Assembly: GCF_027912455.1 (NCBI RefSeq)
Contig: NZ_CP115446.1
Span: 2,317,501-2,381,500, forward strand
Source of the DNA: Aurantiacibacter sp. MUD61
GTDB taxonomy: Bacteria; Pseudomonadota; Alphaproteobacteria; Sphingomonadales; Sphingomonadaceae
Direction: 5' to 3'
DNA length: 64,000 nucleotides
Each line of letters starts with the position of its first letter. The stretch's first letter is position 1. Position numbers and translations under genes: made by a program. The notes under the pieces were generated by a model. It saw only the letters and a program-made list of their open reading frames with translations. It was not told the origin of the DNA and ran no database searches. Shown one piece after another: positions 25,602 to 35,441 of the stretch.

Positions 25602-27251
25602 ATGATGGTTGAACGGGAATCAATGCCCGTAGACGTGGTAATCGTCGGCGGTGGTGTGGCTGGTTTGGCTGCTGCCATCCGACTGAAACAGGTGAATGAA
25701 GAGCTCGAAGTAGTGGTCCTTGAGAAGGGCTCCGAAATCGGTGCGCACATCCTGTCTGGCGCAGTAGTCGATCCGAAGTCTCTGGACGAGTTGTTGCCTG
25801 AATGGCGCGATATGGACTGCCCGATGGCCGAAACGCCGGTCACCGACAATTGGCACTGGATGCTGTCCAAAGGCGGCAACGTCTCAATTCCGCATCTCGC
25901 CATGCCGCCTTTTATGTCGAACGACGGCTGTTACACGGGTTCGCTTGGCAATCTGACGCGTTGGCTGGGCGAACAGGCAGAAGCGCTCGGCGTGATGGTC
26001 TTCCCCGGTTTTCCGGCTGCAGAAGTGATCTTCAATGAAGATGGCTCGGTCGGCGGCGTGATCACGCAGGACATGGGTGTGGCCGCTGATGGCAGCCACA
26101 AGCCCGACTTCCAGCCCGGCATGGAAATCCAGGCCAAATACACCCTCTTCGCAGAGGGCGCGCGCGGCAATCTGACCAAGATGATGAAAGAGCGCTTCGA
26201 TCTGGAGGCGAATTGCCAGCCGCAGGTTTATGGCCTCGGCATCAAGGAATTGTGGGATATCGATCCCGACAAGCACGTGCCCGGCCGCGTGATCCACACG
26301 CAGGGCTGGCCGCTTTCCGAAAGCGATACCTGGGGCGGCGGCTTCCTCTACCATCAGGCGAACGGTCAGGTTGCAATCGGCTTCGTGACTGCGCTCGATT
26401 ACAAGAACCCCTATGTTTCGCCCTTCCAGGAATTCCAGCGCTGGAAGCACCACCCCGCCATTCTGGAATATCTCGAAGGCGGGACGCGTGTCGCTTATGG
26501 TGCGCGCGCTATCAACGAGGGCGGTTGGCAGAGCGTGCCCAAGCTCGCGTTCCCCGGCGGCGCGCTGATTGGTTGTGCTGCGGGCTTCGTGAACGTGCCC
26601 CGCATCAAGGGCAGCCACACCGCTATGAAAAGCGGCATGCTCGCAGCCGAAAGCGTGGCCGCTGCCATCGCTGCGGAACGTGAGCACGACGAGGTTGCTG
26701 ATTACGATTCCAACTTGCGCGAGAGCTGGATCGCCACGGAGCTGAAGAAAGTACAGAACGCACAGCCGATGGTCGCCAAGTTCGGCGGCGATGTCGGAAC
26801 TGTGTTGGCCGGCATCGACATGTGGATGCGCCAGCTCAAGATCGGCGTGATCCCGGCGATGAAGCATCATCGCGATCACGAGGAACTGCAGCGGGCCGAT
26901 CTGCATAAGCCGATCGACTATCCCAAGCCGGACGGCAAGATCAGCTTCGATCGCCTCACAAGCGTATCTTACAGCTTCACAAACCACGCCGAGGACCAGC
27001 CCAATCACCTCAAAGTGGCGGACCTTGAATTGCAGCGTGAGAGCGAGCTCGAAGTCTTCGCCGGACCCTCGACGCGCTATTGCCCTGCAGGTGTCTATGA
27101 ATGGGTGACCGAGGAGGGCGAGGAGCCCAAATTCGTGATCAATTCGCAGAACTGCGTCCACTGCAAGACCTGCGACATCAAGGATCCGAACCAGAACATC
27201 AATTGGACCACGCCCGAAGGCGGCGGCGGACCGAATTATCCGAACATGTGA
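25602..27251 (+). CDS. Electron transfer flavoprotein-ubiquinone oxidoreductase
   Basis: ETF-QO passes electrons from fatty-acid and amino-acid dehydrogenases, through ETF, to ubiquinone at the membrane. The 549-residue protein has an N-terminal FAD site (VVIVGGGVAGLAAAIRL), the GSEIGAHILSGAV segment and a C-terminal ferredoxin-like [4Fe-4S] site with CPAGVYEW and NCVHCKTCDIKDP. The last residues, GGGGPNYPNM, are typical of the family. ATG 25602 has a GGGA site; ATG 25605 is possible. It is divergent from the glycosylase-like gene. Confidence 0.96.
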   Translation: MMVERESMPVDVVIVGGGVAGLAAAIRLKQVNEELEVVVLEKGSEIGAHILSGAVVDPKSLDELLPEWRDMDCPMAETPVTDNWHWMLSKGGNVSIPHLAMPPFMSNDGCYTGSLGNLTRWLGEQAEALGVMVFPGFPAAEVIFNEDGSVGGVITQDMGVAADGSHKPDFQPGMEIQAKYTLFAEGARGNLTKMMKERFDLEANCQPQVYGLGIKELWDIDPDKHVPGRVIHTQGWPLSESDTWGGGFLYHQANGQVAIGFVTALDYKNPYVSPFQEFQRWKHHPAILEYLEGGTRVAYGARAINEGGWQSVPKLAFPGGALIGCAAGFVNVPRIKGSHTAMKSGMLAAESVAAAIAAEREHDEVADYDSNLRESWIATELKKVQNAQPMVAKFGGDVGTVLAGIDMWMRQLKIGVIPAMKHHRDHEELQRADLHKPIDYPKPDGKISFDRLTSVSYSFTNHAEDQPNHLKVADLELQRESELEVFAGPSTRYCPAGVYEWVTEEGEEPKFVINSQNCVHCKTCDIKDPNQNINWTTPEGGGGPNYPNM

Positions 27252-27255
27252 CGCC

Positions 27256-28068
27256 TTGCGGCTCCAAGAAACTGCCTACGCCAAGATCAACCTCGCGCTG
27301 CATGTTCGTAAGCGGCGCGAGGATGGCTATCATGAGCTGGAGACTTTGTTCGCCTTTGTCGATGCGGGTGACACGCTAGTGGCGACCTCCGCCGATGCCG
27401 ACACTGTCACCGCGGTCGGCGAATTTGGCGGCGTTTTAGACAATCCCTTCGACAATATCGTCGCGAAGGCGTTCAACGCGCTTCCGCGTCCTGATGGTCT
27501 TGCGATTACGCTGGAGAAAAACCTTCCGGTCGCCGCGGGTCTTGGTGGTGGCTCGGCCGATGCGGGCGCTGTGTTCCGCATTATGCGCGACGCTTATGGC
27601 CTCCCGGATGACTGGCATGCCCGGGCAGCTAAGATTGGGGCAGACGTACCTGCCTGTGTTGAAAGCGTGACCTGCATCGGTCGCGGAACAGGCACCGAGC
27701 TGGAGCCTATCGACAATGATCTTGGCAGCACACCGGTTCTGCTCGTCAATCCGCGCGAGCCGCTCGCCACAGGACCTGTGTTCGCGGGATGGTGGGGCCA
27801 TGATGATGGGCCGCTGCCCGAAGGAACCGCGCGCGACATCATGATGTACGGCAAGAATGGCTTGGAACAATCGGCCATCGATCTGTGTTTCCCGATAGCA
27901 GACGTTCTTGAACAATTGCGTGCGACTGATCCCATACTGGCGCGCATGTCCGGGTCTGGTGCGACATGTTTTGCGTTGTTCAACTCCCTGGAAGACCGTG
28001 ACATGGCCAGTGATCGCATTGGCCAAAAACGCCCCGAATGGTGGCAGATGAAAGGAAAACTTCGATGA
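27256..28068 (+). CDS. ispE: 4-diphosphocytidyl-2-C-methyl-D-erythritol kinase
   Basis: GHMP kinase of the MEP isoprenoid pathway. The 270-residue protein opens with AYAKINLALHV, has the ATP-binding PVAAGLGGGSADAGA loop (about residues 93-107) and the C-terminal MSGSGATCFALF motif. The start is a TTG at 27256, four bases after the ETF-QO stop; no ATG or GTG in frame fits the conserved N-terminus. The stop overlaps the next start as ATGA. Confidence 0.93.
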   Translation: MRLQETAYAKINLALHVRKRREDGYHELETLFAFVDAGDTLVATSADADTVTAVGEFGGVLDNPFDNIVAKAFNALPRPDGLAITLEKNLPVAAGLGGGSADAGAVFRIMRDAYGLPDDWHARAAKIGADVPACVESVTCIGRGTGTELEPIDNDLGSTPVLLVNPREPLATGPVFAGWWGHDDGPLPEGTARDIMMYGKNGLEQSAIDLCFPIADVLEQLRATDPILARMSGSGATCFALFNSLEDRDMASDRIGQKRPEWWQMKGKLR

Positions 28069-28793
28069 GTGATCCCGTGTTCCGCTTTATTGGCGAGGCG
28101 ACCCGAGGGGGCATCGTCGCGGTATGCGATCACGCATCGAACCGGGTGCCCGAAGGCATCGAACTCGGCGTGTCTGCAGAAACTCTGGAAAAGCACATTG
28201 CCTATGACATCGGCGCCGCCGGCGTGGCAGAGCGCCTCGCGCGTCGTCACGGAATTGCCGCGATGCTTTCAGACGTTAGCCGCCTCGCGATCGATCATCA
28301 CCGCGAAGAGGATTCGGACGGGCTTATCCCGACCACCAGCGACGGTATCCTCATCCCCGGCAATATCGGCGCCAATCGCGAGAAACGGCTCGATGATTAT
28401 TATCGTCCCTATCACAAGGCGATGGAGACCTGGCTGGAACAGGTCAATCCGGGGCTGATCCTCTCGATCCATAGCTTTACACCTGAGCTGGAGAGCAAGC
28501 CCGGCGAGGAACGGCCTTGGGAAATCGGCCTGCTTTACAACAATGATGACAGTGCCGCGCTGCACGCGATCCGCCTGTTCGGAGAGCTGGGTGTCACGGT
28601 CGGCGATAACGAGCCCTATTCGGGCAAGGAACTGAACGCGACGATGAACCGCCATGCGGAAGCCATGGGCCGGCCCTATTGCGCCATCGAAATTCGCAAC
28701 GATTTGATCACGCAGGAACGCGGTCAGGCGCGCTGGGCAGCAATCATTGCCGACGTTGCAGGTCGCGTGAAGCTGGCACTCGAAAGCGCCTAA
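28065..28793 (+). CDS. N-formylglutamate amidohydrolase family protein
   Basis: A 242-residue FGase-family hydrolase (HutG/DUF1335 type). Visible features are VAVCDHASNRVPEG near the N-terminus, SRLAIDHHREEDSDGLIP, SIHSFTP and the C-terminal AIEIRNDL, which match the metal-binding pattern of the family. The true substrate may be a different N-acyl amino acid; no histidine-utilisation genes are nearby. It has AAGGAAAA before the ATG at 28065 and overlaps ispE by 4 bp. Confidence 0.87.
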   Translation: MSDPVFRFIGEATRGGIVAVCDHASNRVPEGIELGVSAETLEKHIAYDIGAAGVAERLARRHGIAAMLSDVSRLAIDHHREEDSDGLIPTTSDGILIPGNIGANREKRLDDYYRPYHKAMETWLEQVNPGLILSIHSFTPELESKPGEERPWEIGLLYNNDDSAALHAIRLFGELGVTVGDNEPYSGKELNATMNRHAEAMGRPYCAIEIRNDLITQERGQARWAAIIADVAGRVKLALESA

Positions 28794-28889
28794 ATCGCGC
28801 TTCGCACCCGAAAAGCTTTTCCTCTTGGGGATTGGGCACCGCTTCCGTTACGTTAGGAGCATTGACGCTAGCCGGACTTAGGATACCGC

Positions 28890-30752
28890 ATGCCCGCTTA
28901 CCGATCCCGAACAACAACCCACGGCCGCAACATGGCGGGCGCGCGCGGCTTGTGGCGCGCCACGGGGATGAAGGACGGCGATTTCGGCAAGCCGATCATC
29001 GCGGTCGTCAATTCCTTTACGCAGTTTGTGCCGGGACATGTGCACCTCAAAGACCTCGGCCAGCTCGTCGCGCGCCAGATCGAGGCCGCTGGCGGTGTAG
29101 CGAAAGAGTTCAACACGATCGCTGTCGATGACGGCATCGCCATGGGGCATGACGGCATGCTCTATTCGCTGCCGAGCCGCGACCTGATTGCCGATAGCGT
29201 CGAATATATGGTCAACGCCCATTGCGCCGATGCGATGGTGTGCATTTCCAATTGCGATAAGATCACGCCCGGCATGCTGATGGCAGCGATGCGGCTGAAT
29301 GTGCCCTGCGTCTTTGTCAGCGGTGGCCCGATGGAGGCCGGCAAGGTTGTCGTGAAGGGCAAGGAAGTCGCGCTCGATCTCGTCGATGCGATGGTCGCCG
29401 CAGCGGACGAGAGCTATTCCGACGAGGAAGTGGCGGACATCGAACGCTCTGCCTGCCCGACCTGCGGCAGCTGCTCGGGCATGTTCACTGCCAACTCGAT
29501 GAATTGCCTGACCGAAGCGCTCGGCCTTTCGCTTCCCGGAAACGGCTCGCAGCTTGCCACCCATTCGGACCGGCAGGGCCTGTTTGAGCGCGCCGGCCGC
29601 CTCGTCGTCGCTCTGGCCAAACGCTATTACGAAGAGGACGACGCAAGCGTTCTCCCGCGCTCCATTGCGACCTTCGAGGCATTTGAAAATGCGATGAGCC
29701 TCGACATCGCCATGGGCGGATCGACCAACACCGTGCTTCACCTGCTTGCCGCCGCGCATGAAGCGGGTGTCGATTTTACCATGCAGGATATCGACCGGCT
29801 GAGCCGCACCGTGCCGTGCCTGTCCAAAGTCGCGCCAGCCAAGAGCGATGTGCATATGGAGGACGTGCACCGCGCCGGCGGGATCATGGCGATCCTTGGC
29901 GAGCTAGACCGGGCGGGGCTCCTGCACACGGCATTGCCCACCGTGCACTCTCCAACCATGGGTGACGCGCTTGATGATTGGGACATTGCTCGCAATGCGA
30001 ATCCCGTGGTCCACGATTTCTATAAAGCCGCACCGGGCGGCGTGCCAACACAGACGGCTTTCAGCCAATCGCGCCGGTGGGATGCGCTCGATCTTGACCG
30101 CGAACAAGGAGTAATCCGCTCCGCCGATCACGCCTTCAGCAAGGATGGCGGACTGGCCGTACTTTACGGCAATATCGCCCGCGATGGCTGTATCGTGAAA
30201 ACGGCGGGGGTCGATGAAAGCATTTTGACATTCTCCGGCCCTGCCAAGGTCTATGAAAGCCAGGATGCGGCCGTGGAAGCTATCCTTGCAGACGAAGTGG
30301 TGGCGGGCGACGTGGTCGTGATCCGCTACGAAGGACCCAAGGGCGGGCCGGGGATGCAGGAAATGCTCTATCCCACCAGCTATCTCAAATCGAAGGGACT
30401 CGGTGCCGAGTGTGCCTTGCTGACTGATGGGCGCTTCTCCGGCGGCACATCGGGCTTGTCGATCGGCCACGCTTCGCCAGAGGCAGGCGAGGGGGGAGCA
30501 ATCGCTTTGGTTGAGCCGGGCGACCGGATCGAAATCGACATTCCCAACCGTACTATCAATCTCGCAATCGGCGACGATGAACTGGCCGCGCGTCGTGAAG
30601 CGATGGAGGCGAAGGGGGAAGAAGCATGGCAGCCCGCAGAGGAGCGCCCGCGCCGTGTCACCCCCGCTTTGCAGGCTTATGCTGCGATGACAACCAGCGC
30701 TGCAAAAGGCGCCATTCGCGATGTTTCGCAAGTGACCGGGCGACATAAATGA
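28890..30752 (+). CDS. ilvD: Dihydroxy-acid dehydratase
   Basis: Iron-sulfur dehydratase of branched-chain amino-acid synthesis. The 620-residue protein has the family motifs [14 protein letters not shown] and [19 protein letters not shown], which hold the cluster-binding cysteines, and [14 protein letters not shown] near the C-terminus. It has the full length of the longer (E. coli-like) IlvD type. The 96-bp gap before it suggests its own promoter. Its stop overlaps the next ATG as ATGA. Confidence 0.97.
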   Translation: MPAYRSRTTTHGRNMAGARGLWRATGMKDGDFGKPIIAVVNSFTQFVPGHVHLKDLGQLVARQIEAAGGVAKEFNTIAVDDGIAMGHDGMLYSLPSRDLIADSVEYMVNAHCADAMVCISNCDKITPGMLMAAMRLNVPCVFVSGGPMEAGKVVVKGKEVALDLVDAMVAAADESYSDEEVADIERSACPTCGSCSGMFTANSMNCLTEALGLSLPGNGSQLATHSDRQGLFERAGRLVVALAKRYYEEDDASVLPRSIATFEAFENAMSLDIAMGGSTNTVLHLLAAAHEAGVDFTMQDIDRLSRTVPCLSKVAPAKSDVHMEDVHRAGGIMAILGELDRAGLLHTALPTVHSPTMGDALDDWDIARNANPVVHDFYKAAPGGVPTQTAFSQSRRWDALDLDREQGVIRSADHAFSKDGGLAVLYGNIARDGCIVKTAGVDESILTFSGPAKVYESQDAAVEAILADEVVAGDVVVIRYEGPKGGPGMQEMLYPTSYLKSKGLGAECALLTDGRFSGGTSGLSIGHASPEAGEGGAIALVEPGDRIEIDIPNRTINLAIGDDELAARREAMEAKGEEAWQPAEERPRRVTPALQAYAAMTTSAAKGAIRDVSQVTGRHK

Positions 30753-31078
30753 TCCGCTCCGCTCTCGCCTGCGCTACGATACTTCTGGTCGGGTGCTCTG
30801 AAACTGAAGACCAGCCCGCAGGGACTCCGGTGTCTTGCGCCATCGGCGGCGCACCGAATTTCGCTGACGACTGCACGATGGAACGCGCGGATCGCGAGGG
30901 CGAGCGGCTCGTGATCGTGCGCCACCCGGACGGGGTGTTTCGTCGCTTCGAAATCGGTGTGCCAGAACGTGGCCTGATCACAGCGGACGGAATGGAACAG
31001 GCTGCAGTCGAGCGCCGTGATGGCTTTGTCGAAGTGCGCGTCGGTGCCGATCGCTATCGCCTGCCGATCACGGACTGA
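30749..31078 (+). CDS. Small putative lipoprotein coupled to ilvD
   Basis: A 109-residue protein with a short signal peptide and a lipobox (LLVGC, Cys about residue 16), so probably a lipid-anchored envelope protein. The mature part holds a two-cysteine segment (SCAIGG...DDCTMER) and strand-rich sequence ending in RYRLPITD. The family is not recognised. It overlaps ilvD by 4 bp and precedes the NAD(P)HX repair gene by 2 bp. Confidence 0.75.
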   Translation: MIRSALACATILLVGCSETEDQPAGTPVSCAIGGAPNFADDCTMERADREGERLVIVRHPDGVFRRFEIGVPERGLITADGMEQAAVERRDGFVEVRVGADRYRLPITD

Positions 31079-31080
31079 CT

Positions 31081-32475
31081 GTGCGCGCGCCGGAGCAAAT
31101 CCTCACCGCTGAGCAGATGCAGGCCGCCGAGCAGCGGCTGATCGATGGCGGGACGACGGTCGAAAGTCTGATGGAGACGGCCGGAGCAGGGGCGGCTGAG
31201 TACGTTTATCGTGCCTGCGGCACCCGTTCTGTCACCGTGCTTTGCGGCCCCGGCAATAATGGCGGCGACGGCTATGTCATCGCGCGCCATCTGCAAACCC
31301 GCGGGGTCGAGGTGCAGGTGGTCGCTCCGCTCGATCCGGCGACCGATGCCGCGAAAGCTGCCCGTGCAGCCTGGGGCGGAAACCCCGTCGAGTCAGCGAG
31401 TGGAGCGGTCTTTGTCGACTGTCTGTTCGGGACTGGTCTGGGGCGCCCTCTCGACGATGATCTCCTCGGCCTGCTGCATGAGCTGGCAGATGCGCATGAG
31501 TACCGGATCGCCGTCGATCTGCCGAGCGGTGTCGATAGCGACAGCGGCGAATTGTTGAATGACACCCTGCCGGAATATGATTGCACAATCGCGCTTGGCG
31601 CGTGGAAGTTTTCGCATTGGCTGATGCCAGCGATGGATCAGATGGGCACGCGCAAGCTGGTCGATATCGGGGTGGAGGCTGTGTCCTCTGCCGCACACCT
31701 GTCGCGAGCGCCCCAACTCACGGCGCCGCCGCGCGATGCTCATAAATACAGCCGCGGCCTGTTGTGCGTGATCGCAGGCGACATGCCCGGCGCATCGGTG
31801 CTGGCCGCCAGCGCCGCACGCCATGGCGGGGCGGGCTATGTCAAAATCCTTGCCGCCGAGGATTCCCAATATTTCACTGCACCCCACGATGTCGTGATCG
31901 AGCGTGGATCGCTCTACGATCTCGTCAGCGACCGCCGGATCGATGCCTTTCTGATCGGACCGGGCCTTGGCCTCAGCGATCAGGCCCGCGCGCGCCTCGA
32001 CTGGGTGCTCGCCTGCGACATACCGACGGTTTGCGATGCCGATGCGCTGACGCTGCTTGAGCCCAGCATGATCGAAGGGCGCGACTGCCCGATCATCGCC
32101 ACTCCCCACGCGGGCGAGCTTGACCGGCTTGCAAACGCTTTCGAAGCGACCGGCATGGACCGTGTGGAGATGATCAGCGAGCTGGCGGAAGATATCGAAG
32201 GCGTGCTCGTGGCGAAGGGGCCGGACACTTTGATAGGGTCGGCAGGTTCAGCCCCCGTTATCATGCCGCCCGCTCCAAGCTGGCTCAGCACCGCGGGAAC
32301 TGGCGATATTCTGGCGGGCCTGATTGCCAGCAGACTGGCGACCGGTGTGTATTCGCGAAAGGCAGCGGAACAGGGATGCTGGCTGCATCGCGAGGCGGCG
32401 AGGATAGCAGCGCCAGCTTTCAGCGCAGACCAGCTTGTTGAAGCGGTTCCGGCGGCTTACAGCGCCTTTCTGTGA
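31081..32475 (+). CDS. nnr: Bifunctional NAD(P)H-hydrate epimerase / ADP-dependent dehydratase
   Basis: Repairs hydrated NADH and NADPH. The 464-residue protein has the YjeF epimerase domain first (about 1-210, with VLCGPGNNGGDGYVIARHL and the AVDLPSGVDSD motif). The ribokinase-like dehydratase domain follows (about 225-464, with AGDMPGASVLAA, IGPGLG, TPHAGELDRL, KGPDTLI and the STAGTGDILAGLI catalytic loop). The start is GTG at 31081. It overlaps the next gene as GTGA. Confidence 0.95.
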   Translation: MRAPEQILTAEQMQAAEQRLIDGGTTVESLMETAGAGAAEYVYRACGTRSVTVLCGPGNNGGDGYVIARHLQTRGVEVQVVAPLDPATDAAKAARAAWGGNPVESASGAVFVDCLFGTGLGRPLDDDLLGLLHELADAHEYRIAVDLPSGVDSDSGELLNDTLPEYDCTIALGAWKFSHWLMPAMDQMGTRKLVDIGVEAVSSAAHLSRAPQLTAPPRDAHKYSRGLLCVIAGDMPGASVLAASAARHGGAGYVKILAAEDSQYFTAPHDVVIERGSLYDLVSDRRIDAFLIGPGLGLSDQARARLDWVLACDIPTVCDADALTLLEPSMIEGRDCPIIATPHAGELDRLANAFEATGMDRVEMISELAEDIEGVLVAKGPDTLIGSAGSAPVIMPPAPSWLSTAGTGDILAGLIASRLATGVYSRKAAEQGCWLHREAARIAAPAFSADQLVEAVPAAYSAFL

Positions 32476-33668
32476 GTGAATTTCAGACAATTGAACGCAT
32501 TGCCGCACTGGGCGACGGCGTAACCGCAGATGGCGAGCACGTCCCACTGACTGCGCCCGGCGACCGGGTGTTTCTCGACGGACGCGTGGATCGTGGCGAC
32601 CATTACGTTGAACCCGTATGCCGGCATTTCGCCAAATGCGGTGGGTGCCAGCTCCAGCATTGCGATGAAGCTGCACTCGCGCAATTCGTGAGCGAGCGGG
32701 TGACATTCGCCGCCCGTTCGCGCGGTCTCGATCCGGTGCATGTCGCACCGCCCGCAATGTCTCCGCCACACAGTCGACGACGTGCGAGCCTGCGGGCGAT
32801 AAACGGTGGCGGGAGGCCGCTGATCGGCTTCAACGAGGCGGGTTCGCACCGCGTTATCGACCTTCGCGAATGCCACGTGCTGGAGCCCCGGCTTTTCGCG
32901 CTGCTCGAACCGCTTCGCCGCTATTTCGCACGTCTGAAGGGCAAATATTCGATCACGATCGAGCTGACGCTGGTCGATCAGGGCGTGGATTGCGGTATCG
33001 GGAATTTTACGCCCGAGGGGCTGGAGCAGACCGAAGAACTGCTAGATTTCTGCCGCGATCATGGCCTGGCGCGCCTGACGTTGGATCATGGATACGGCGC
33101 CGAAAGCTTTTGGGAGCCGGAGCCGGTGACCGTCACACTCGGCGGGCATCCGGTTGCTTTCCCGCCCGGTGCCTTCCTTCAGGCGACCAGGCACGGCGAG
33201 GATACGCTGGTGTCAGCTGCGCTCGAATGGCTGGAGCCGTGCGAGCATGTCGCGGACCTGTTTTCCGGCCTCGGCACTTTCGCGCTGGCGCTTGCTGTAA
33301 AGCGGAAGGTGCTGGCGGCGGAGGCTGACAGGGCGGCCATGCTCGCGTGCTGCACAACCGCCAATCTTGCGCGGCTTCCGTTGGAATGCGCGCATCGCGA
33401 TCTCTTTCGCAATCCCTTGCAAGCGACCGAATTGGCGCAGTTCGATGGAGTGCTGCTGGATCCGCCACGCGCGGGCGCGCGCACGCAGATCGAGCAAATT
33501 GCCAAAAGCGATGTTTCCCGCGTCGTCTACATCAGCTGCAATCCATCGAGCTGGGCGCGCGATTGCGAGATGCTGAAAGATGCCGGCTTCACACTCGCCG
33601 AATTGCGCCCTGTTGGCCAATTCCGCTGGTCGACCCATGTCGAACTGGCGAGCCTGTTTACGCGCTAG
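32472..33668 (+). CDS. TrmA/RlmD-family RNA (uracil-5)-methyltransferase
   Basis: SAM-dependent enzyme of 398 residues that methylates a uracil in RNA, most likely 23S rRNA (RlmD/RlmC type). An iron-sulfur site is visible as CRHFAKCGGCQLQHC near residues 50-65. The SAM site is DLFSGLGTFAL, the DPPRAGA motif follows, and the catalytic Cys is in ISCNPSSWARD. There is no clear N-terminal TRAM domain beyond the first 50 residues. Start GTG at 32472 overlaps nnr. The stop overlaps the stop of the convergent hydrolase as CTAG. Confidence 0.9.
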   Translation: MSEFQTIERIAALGDGVTADGEHVPLTAPGDRVFLDGRVDRGDHYVEPVCRHFAKCGGCQLQHCDEAALAQFVSERVTFAARSRGLDPVHVAPPAMSPPHSRRRASLRAINGGGRPLIGFNEAGSHRVIDLRECHVLEPRLFALLEPLRRYFARLKGKYSITIELTLVDQGVDCGIGNFTPEGLEQTEELLDFCRDHGLARLTLDHGYGAESFWEPEPVTVTLGGHPVAFPPGAFLQATRHGEDTLVSAALEWLEPCEHVADLFSGLGTFALALAVKRKVLAAEADRAAMLACCTTANLARLPLECAHRDLFRNPLQATELAQFDGVLLDPPRAGARTQIEQIAKSDVSRVVYISCNPSSWARDCEMLKDAGFTLAELRPVGQFRWSTHVELASLFTR

Positions 33669-34447
33669 GCCCGCAAAATGGCGAGTATCTGCTCGTCCAG
33701 CCATTCACGAGCGTGGTCTTCGACATAGGCATGGCTTGCGCCCTGGCAATGTCTGACGGGTGCCTCGTCTCCGGCCCATGCTGAGGCAAAGGCCCGACCG
33801 GTACGATCATTGTCCGCGATCAGAAAGCTGCGGGCCACTGCACTGTCACGCATCGCTGCCTGCATCTGCGTGGGAAGATCGCTGAGGCCTTCTGAAGGTG
33901 CCAGTGCAGCCTTGATGCCGGTACGCAGCGAAGCGAAATTCACCTTTCCGGTGAGCAGACGCAGCACTTGGCGTGGATCCCGCAATCTTTGCGCATAGCG
34001 CTCCCTGATCGCATCCGGCGGGGGCATGGCGGCGTCATCGGCCTCGTCCTCGAATGTCCATGGGTTGGACAGGATCAGGTGATCGAAACCCTCTCCGCCC
34101 ATCAGCATCAAGGCGCTGGCGGCATCGCAATTGCCGAAAGCGACGATCCGGGTGAGCGATGGGCACTGTCGGCGAAATTCGCTCTGCGCCGCGCGAATAT
34201 CCTCGGCACTCCCGCGAAAGCCAGAGTTCTCGCCTTCACTGTCACCGATACCGCGCCGATCAAACCGCATCACTGCGAAACCACGCGCGGCCATTCGCGC
34301 TGCCAGAGCCGCTTGTCCGCCAAAAGCCCCGCTTCGTATTTCATTCCCGCCGCTAACGATCATGAGCCCGACCGATGCGTCTCCGCCGTCGATCGTCCCG
34401 ACCAACTTGTCGCCCTCGCAGTCGAAGCTGACGTGCCGGCGGCTCAT
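33665..34447 (-). CDS. Exosortase A system-associated hydrolase 1 (alpha/beta fold)
   Basis: A 260-residue alpha/beta hydrolase of the type found only in XrtA/exopolysaccharide loci (TIGR03100-like by recollection). SGGNEIRSGAFGG and FDRRGIGDSEG are characteristic. The nucleophile elbow reads FGNCDAASA, so the nucleophile would be Cys or the site is altered. A His lies near the C-terminus in GASHAYVEDH. Last gene of the minus arm; starts 4 bp inside the hydrolase 2 gene. Possible roles are thioesterase or amidase acting on an ACP-bound product. Confidence 0.88.
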   Translation of the reverse strand: MSRRHVSFDCEGDKLVGTIDGGDASVGLMIVSGGNEIRSGAFGGQAALAARMAARGFAVMRFDRRGIGDSEGENSGFRGSAEDIRAAQSEFRRQCPSLTRIVAFGNCDAASALMLMGGEGFDHLILSNPWTFEDEADDAAMPPPDAIRERYAQRLRDPRQVLRLLTGKVNFASLRTGIKAALAPSEGLSDLPTQMQAAMRDSAVARSFLIADNDRTGRAFASAWAGDEAPVRHCQGASHAYVEDHAREWLDEQILAILRA

Positions 34448-35094
34448 GACATCAAGGCTTCAATACGCGCCGCTAGAGCTTCGCTCTGATCAGCATCGTG
34501 GTCCGGTTCCGCGCGCAGCCACAGCGGGGCACCACCGATCTCCGCCTGCGCAATTGTGGAGGCATTGACCTCTGAGACAGAGGCATTCTGCAGCGCGCGA
34601 ACCATATCTGCGCTGAGTTCGTAACCGGCGACAGTGATGCCCTCGCGCTCTGCCTCAGCAAGCAGCTCCTCGCGAGACACCTCGCGTCCGGCTTCCCGCT
34701 CGCTCAGCACGCGCGCCCGGATCATGCTGCGCAATTGACTGGCAGGAGAATGCGGCGCGTAAAATAGGCAGGGCAGGGAGGTGGAAACGCACGCTGCTCC
34801 CGCGCGGATGGCCAGAATGTGCGTTGCTCTAAACGCCTTGCTGAATTCCTCTACCGCGCGAATCCAACTCTCAAGTGACTGCTCCCGAAGCGGGGCAAGA
34901 CTCTCATTGGTCCCCGGGAGGTCGATTAAAGCGCTGTCGATCGCCGCAACATCAAGCGCGCGCATCGTCTCCACGATCAGGTGGCGCAGCTTGTTGGCTT
35001 CATCGAATAGCGGATGAACAACCAGCAGGCGCTTGCCGCGATCAGCGTCGAAGCGCACGGAATAGGCATCTGAGGGCCAGGTGCCCACCAGCAT
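34444..35094 (-). CDS. Exosortase A system-associated hydrolase 2 (alpha/beta fold)
   Basis: A 216-residue alpha/beta-hydrolase-like protein (TIGR03101-like by recollection) next to hydrolase 1. It starts with VVHPLFDEANKLRH and has LIDLPGTNESLAP. Instead of a G-x-S-x-G elbow it has ILAIRAGAACVS, so the usual Ser nucleophile is not evident and it may be non-catalytic or a partner of hydrolase 1. It begins 5 bp after the ACP gene. Confidence 0.82.
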   Translation of the reverse strand: MLVGTWPSDAYSVRFDADRGKRLLVVHPLFDEANKLRHLIVETMRALDVAAIDSALIDLPGTNESLAPLREQSLESWIRAVEEFSKAFRATHILAIRAGAACVSTSLPCLFYAPHSPASQLRSMIRARVLSEREAGREVSREELLAEAEREGITVAGYELSADMVRALQNASVSEVNASTIAQAEIGGAPLWLRAEPDHDADQSEALAARIEALMS

Positions 35095-35099
35095 ATGCC

Positions 35100-35429
35100 T
35101 TAGCTGTCCTGGGTCGCCTGCGCGGCCTTTTCGCTGCGTTTGGCAACGAGAAAGTCGAGCAACCCACCAAAGGTGCCGAGCATGTCGCCATCGACCTCAT
35201 CATCTTCGATCAGGATGTCGAGACGATCTTCGAGCTCTGTGAGGAGGCCGGCCACCGCCATGGAGTCCAGTTCCGGCAAATCCCCGAACAGGCCGGAATC
35301 CTCGTCCAGTTCGCTCACGCGCTCGTCCGAAAGACCCAGAACGTCCTGCAGCACCTGTCGCAGCACCAGCTCGGTTTCGACGGGGAGTTCGCCAGCTTCG
35401 TCGGCCGGCACGGGAAGATTGCTCGCCAT
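35100..35429 (-). CDS. Acyl carrier protein of the XrtA locus
   Basis: A 109-residue acidic carrier protein, longer than housekeeping AcpP because of N- and C-terminal extensions. The phosphopantetheine attachment Ser is Ser56 in ELDSMAV, with four-helix ACP sequence around it (VLRQVLQDVLGLSDE and LLTELEDRLDILIEDDEV). It lies between the GNAT-like transferase and the two hydrolases. With the divergent acyl-AMP ligase it suggests loading of an acid onto this carrier. Confidence 0.9.
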   Translation of the reverse strand: MASNLPVPADEAGELPVETELVLRQVLQDVLGLSDERVSELDEDSGLFGDLPELDSMAVAGLLTELEDRLDILIEDDEVDGDMLGTFGGLLDFLVAKRSEKAAQATQDS

Positions 35430-35441
35430 AGTGATTTCGCC

